Source of the DNA: a bacterium
GTDB lineage: Bacteria; Planctomycetota; UBA1135; UBA2386
Assembly (NCBI GenBank): GCA_024743115.1
Contig: JANSXC010000002.1
Span: 474,207-538,206 of the forward strand
Direction of reading: 5' to 3'
Length of the DNA: 64,000 nt
Every line of letters starts with the position of its first letter. Position 1 is the stretch's first letter. Shown one piece after another: positions 61,564 to 64,000 of this stretch. The notes below the pieces were generated by a model, which was not told the DNA's origin, ran no database searches, and saw nothing but the letters and a program-made list of their open reading frames with translations. The position numbers and the translations under genes were made by a program.

Positions 61564-61845
61564 ATGGCCAGACGACCGAAGCGCGTGCGCGAGTACTTCG
61601 CCTGCCCGCACTGCGGCGCCGACGTGCTTGCCGGCAGCAAGGCTTGCAAGGCTTGCGGCAGCGACGCGGAGACCGGCTGGCAGGACGAGGCCGAGATCGA
61701 ATACCAGAGCCTGGAGATTCCTGATGGCTGGGGGCCGGAGAACGAGACCGCGCTCCCGACCAACGCCGGCAAGCGTTGGTGGGTGCCCGTGATCGCGATC
61801 GTTGTCGCGCTGCTGCTGTTCGCGCTCGCGCTCCGCGTGCTCTGA
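61564..61845 (+). CDS. Small zinc-ribbon, tail-anchored membrane protein
   Basis: A 93-residue protein. The zinc ribbon is CPHCGADVLAGSKACKACGS, two CxxC pairs at residues 14-17 and 28-31. A C-terminal membrane segment (about 72-90, WWVPVIAIVVALLLFALAL) should anchor it with the ribbon in the cytoplasm. ATG 61564 is preferred over TTG 61558. Similar small proteins in planctomycetes are uncharacterised. It may be an adaptor; function unknown. Confidence 0.75.
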   Translation: MARRPKRVREYFACPHCGADVLAGSKACKACGSDAETGWQDEAEIEYQSLEIPDGWGPENETALPTNAGKRWWVPVIAIVVALLLFALALRVL

Positions 61846-61856
61846 TTCGACCTCGG

Positions 61857-64000
61857 CTAGCCGCCGACCGTGATCTCGACTCCCGCGGTGAAGGCGGCCG
61901 TCGCGGCGAAAGCACCGGCGGGATCGAGGGCCGCGCCCGCGAACGTCAGCTGTAGGCCCGGCAGCGTCGGGCTCGGCGGCAGCGGCAGCGCGAAGCGCGC
62001 GACGCCGCCCGCGTCGCTGAATCTCGCATCGATGATCGGCCCCCCGACCAAGAGCGAGCAACCGCCGCCGAGAGGTGTGGCCGCGCGCGTGAAGCCGATC
62101 GCGAGTGCGGTGTAGGTCGTGGGCAGGACGTTGGTCACGCGGATCGCGAAGTCGACGTGCCCGGCGACAGCCGGACCCGTGGTGACCAGGTTCGGCAGAC
62201 CGGGAGAGCCCGAGCAGGCCTGGCCGTAGCGCACTTCGGTGGCGGGCACGAACGCGGTGGGGCGGATCAGCACGACCCAGTCCGCCGTCGGCTGGGCGGG
62301 CGGGGCGCCGAGCGTGCGGTTGGCGCCACCGAGGACCTGCACCACGCCGCCGGACTGGAGGGCGCCGCCGTTCCTGGGGTCGAACCAACGGACCGCGAAC
62401 GTGCCCGTCCGGCTCGTGAGGTCGAGCGTCGGGCTGCCGCCATTCGGCAGGTAGACCACGAATTGGTCGGCGCCGGCGAGGCAGTGGCCGGCGTTCACCA
62501 GCGCGTCGGAATTCGCCATGTCCCAGTACGGCACCCGGTTGGCCGTGAAGAACTCGAGCGCGTGCCGGCATTGGTCCCACCAGACGTCGCGGCTGCGGAA
62601 GTCCTGGCACGTCAGGTCCGAGTGGGCGTAGCCGTAGCCGAAGTAGCATTCGATCCCGGCGCCGCCGGCCATGAGGTTGCCCCAGAGCACGTCTTCGCGG
62701 GAGCCGTCGTGCGTCGGATCGTTCGCGTCCGGCCGGATGCCGGTCTGGGCATTGCCCTGCTCGTCGTTCGCGCACACCCACGGCTTGCCGGCGGTCGCGG
62801 AGCGTTGGCGCCAGGACAGCGTGTCGCCGAAGACGGAGCTGGGACCGGACTGCAGGCTCGCGCCCGTCAGGTCGGACGCTGCGCCGAGTAGCGGGGTGTA
62901 GACGGCGTTCTTCTGGCCCGGGTAGGTGTGGACGACGATGTGGTGGTCGTAGGGATCGACGTCGCGGAAGTACTGTGCGAACGCGATGCGCTGGCCGGTC
63001 GTGTTGGTGTTCTCCTCACCGAGGTTCCAGTTGAGCGCCAGGTGATGGCCGAACCGAGACACCAGTTCGCGGTAGTAGAGTCTGCGCTCGACGCCGAGGC
63101 TGCCGCCGTCGAGATCCTGGTCGTTCTCGGTCTCCTGCGTCTTGAAGTGTAGGTAGAGCCCGATCCGATCCGCATGGGCGAAGACCGCCTCCCATTGATC
63201 GAGCTTGGAGCAATCGAGGCGCCGCGGATCGTTCGGGTCGACGTACGGAAAGACGTTCTTGTCGTCGCCGTTGTGGCTGTAGGTGAGGAACGACACCGCA
63301 TTGAGCCCTTCGCTCGCGAGGTAGTTGAGGGCGCCGATCAGCTCGGTGCCCTTGCCGTTCTGCCAGGACGCGTCGCCCGTCTGCCAGTCGCCGGCATGCG
63401 GGGCCCAGGCCTTCCGCCGGTTGCCGATGTTCGGCGTGTTGTCGAAGTCTTCGTAGGCGAGCAGGTTCTCGGGCGAGTCGGCACCGGCCTTCAGGAACCA
63501 GGAGCCATCGGCGAACTGCAGGTGGTGACGGTCGACGTAGTGCAGTCGACCGCGGCCACGGAAGTCGCGGCCCGTCTTGTCGGTCTCCGTCACCGTGAAC
63601 GTGCCGGTCAGGCCGTCGAACGGCGCGAGCGGGCTGCCGGCCGTCGGGCTCAGCGAGACGGCGACCTCGGGACCTGTTCGGAACTCGATGCGCCAGGTCC
63701 AGGTGCCGACGCGATCCGGTGCGAACCACGCGCGCCAGACACTCCCCACCGTCGCGGATGTCTCTGCGGCCTGGCCGTCGGCGGCGAAGTGCCCGGGAAC
63801 CTCGTAGCTCGTCGTCGAGGCCGGGTGGGTGAAGAACACCTGCATGCGACGGTCGAGGAATGGATTGGGAGTTGCGCCCTCGGCGGTGCTGGGGCCGTCG
63901 AGGAGCAGTCCGATTCGATGCCAGCGCCGCAGCCCATCGGGGGCGTCGATCGTGACCTGCTGAGCGGCGAGCGGGAGCGAGAGGAGCAGTGCGAGCCAGC
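61857..64000 (-). CDS. DUF5060-containing secreted glycoside hydrolase-like protein, 5' end beyond the window
   Basis: The frame stays open to the right edge, where it already shows a signal peptide (WLALLLSLPLAAQQ) followed by the DUF5060 start WHRIGLLLDGPSTAEGATPN. Only the first few codons are missing. The DUF5060 domain is followed by a TIM-barrel-like region: HHLQFADGSWFLKAGADSPEN, then NYLASEGLNAVSFLTYSHNG and ALNWNLGEENTN. The last motif carries a Glu-Glu pair that fits a family-39/5-like catalytic acid. The C-terminal 120 residues are the module shared with three other secreted proteins here (ALAIGFTRAATPLGGGCSLL). It probably degrades an extracellular polysaccharide. It is convergent with the zinc-ribbon gene. 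Confidence 0.82.
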   Translation of the reverse strand, partial: WLALLLSLPLAAQQVTIDAPDGLRRWHRIGLLLDGPSTAEGATPNPFLDRRMQVFFTHPASTTSYEVPGHFAADGQAAETSATVGSVWRAWFAPDRVGTWTWRIEFRTGPEVAVSLSPTAGSPLAPFDGLTGTFTVTETDKTGRDFRGRGRLHYVDRHHLQFADGSWFLKAGADSPENLLAYEDFDNTPNIGNRRKAWAPHAGDWQTGDASWQNGKGTELIGALNYLASEGLNAVSFLTYSHNGDDKNVFPYVDPNDPRRLDCSKLDQWEAVFAHADRIGLYLHFKTQETENDQDLDGGSLGVERRLYYRELVSRFGHHLALNWNLGEENTNTTGQRIAFAQYFRDVDPYDHHIVVHTYPGQKNAVYTPLLGAASDLTGASLQSGPSSVFGDTLSWRQRSATAGKPWVCANDEQGNAQTGIRPDANDPTHDGSREDVLWGNLMAGGAGIECYFGYGYAHSDLTCQDFRSRDVWWDQCRHALEFFTANRVPYWDMANSDALVNAGHCLAGADQFVVYLPNGGSPTLDLTSRTGTFAVRWFDPRNGGALQSGGVVQVLGGANRTLGAPPAQPTADWVVLIRPTAFVPATEVRYGQACSGSPGLPNLVTTGPAVAGHVDFAIRVTNVLPTTYTALAIGFTRAATPLGGGCSLLVGGPIIDARFSDAGGVARFALPLPPSPTLPGLQLTFAGAALDPAGAFAATAAFTAGVEITVGG

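Noticed and set aside
1..64000. CRISPR arrays, tRNA or rRNA genes, transposases, integrases, phage genes
   Set aside because: No regular spaced repeats, cloverleaf-like sequences or mobile-element proteins were recognised on either strand.

Overview
The window looks like chromosomal DNA of a high-GC planctomycete. Several things point that way: a Minf_1886-family protein, DUF1573 and DUF4340 proteins, a DUF2961/GH172 hydrolase, a Tat-exported Gfo/Idh/MocA oxidoreductase, a Ser/Thr kinase fused to a degenerate sulfatase-modifying-factor domain, giant sortilin-like propellers, and many lipoproteins. Genes are tightly packed and often overlap by 1-4 bases. GTG and TTG starts are used, and no gap exceeds about 280 bp. 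I see no tRNA, rRNA, CRISPR array, insertion sequence or prophage. Nearly all large antisense frames are high-GC shadows and are left out.

Layout. 1-9.5 kb: family-4 glycosyltransferase, lipoprotein, NUDIX hydrolase, six-hairpin lyase-like protein, HtrA protease, thioesterase, YkgJ-type Cys-cluster protein, secreted M14 carboxypeptidase and a small secreted protein made of a module that recurs in the window. 9.5-16.1 kb: TPR/peptidase-MA protein, then a tightly coupled replication cluster (DnaA-like protein, thymidylate kinase, clamp-loader delta-prime) and a Minf_1886 protein. 16.3-27.1 kb: secreted S9 peptidase, Gfo/Idh oxidoreductase, DUF1573 lipoprotein plus tetraheme cytochrome operon, NtrC-type regulator with histidine kinase, and a lipoprotein amidase. 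27.3-34.4 kb: RsbW-like ATPase, SpoIIE-type phosphatase and CheY-like regulator in a row, a GT-C membrane protein, and DnaK. 34.4-45.9 kb: a secreted pseudo-metalloprotease, a 14-repeat propeller protein, a GldA/GldF/GldG-like transporter with a DUF4340 protein, an EVE protein, an NHL-like lipoprotein, and ClpS with DUF2017. 45.9-59.5 kb: minus-strand block of two sortilin-like proteins, two outer-membrane barrel/lipoprotein pairs and the kinase. 59.5-64 kb: GH172 enzyme, a tail-anchored zinc-ribbon protein and a DUF5060 glycosidase cut by the window end.

The most coherent unexplained unit is the regulatory circuit at 21-25.8 kb. A sigma-54 activator with an intact GAFTGA loop and its kinase sit next to a good sigma-54 promoter candidate and a cluster of CCATGG palindromes upstream of the DUF1573/cytochrome operon. 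Other points of interest are a DnaA-like protein that has lost the DnaA-box signature and carries a Gly-rich insertion, the ClpS-DUF2017 pair outside Actinobacteria, a degenerate metalloprotease, and a shared C-terminal module on four secreted proteins. All functions are inferred from sequence by eye; no database search was run.
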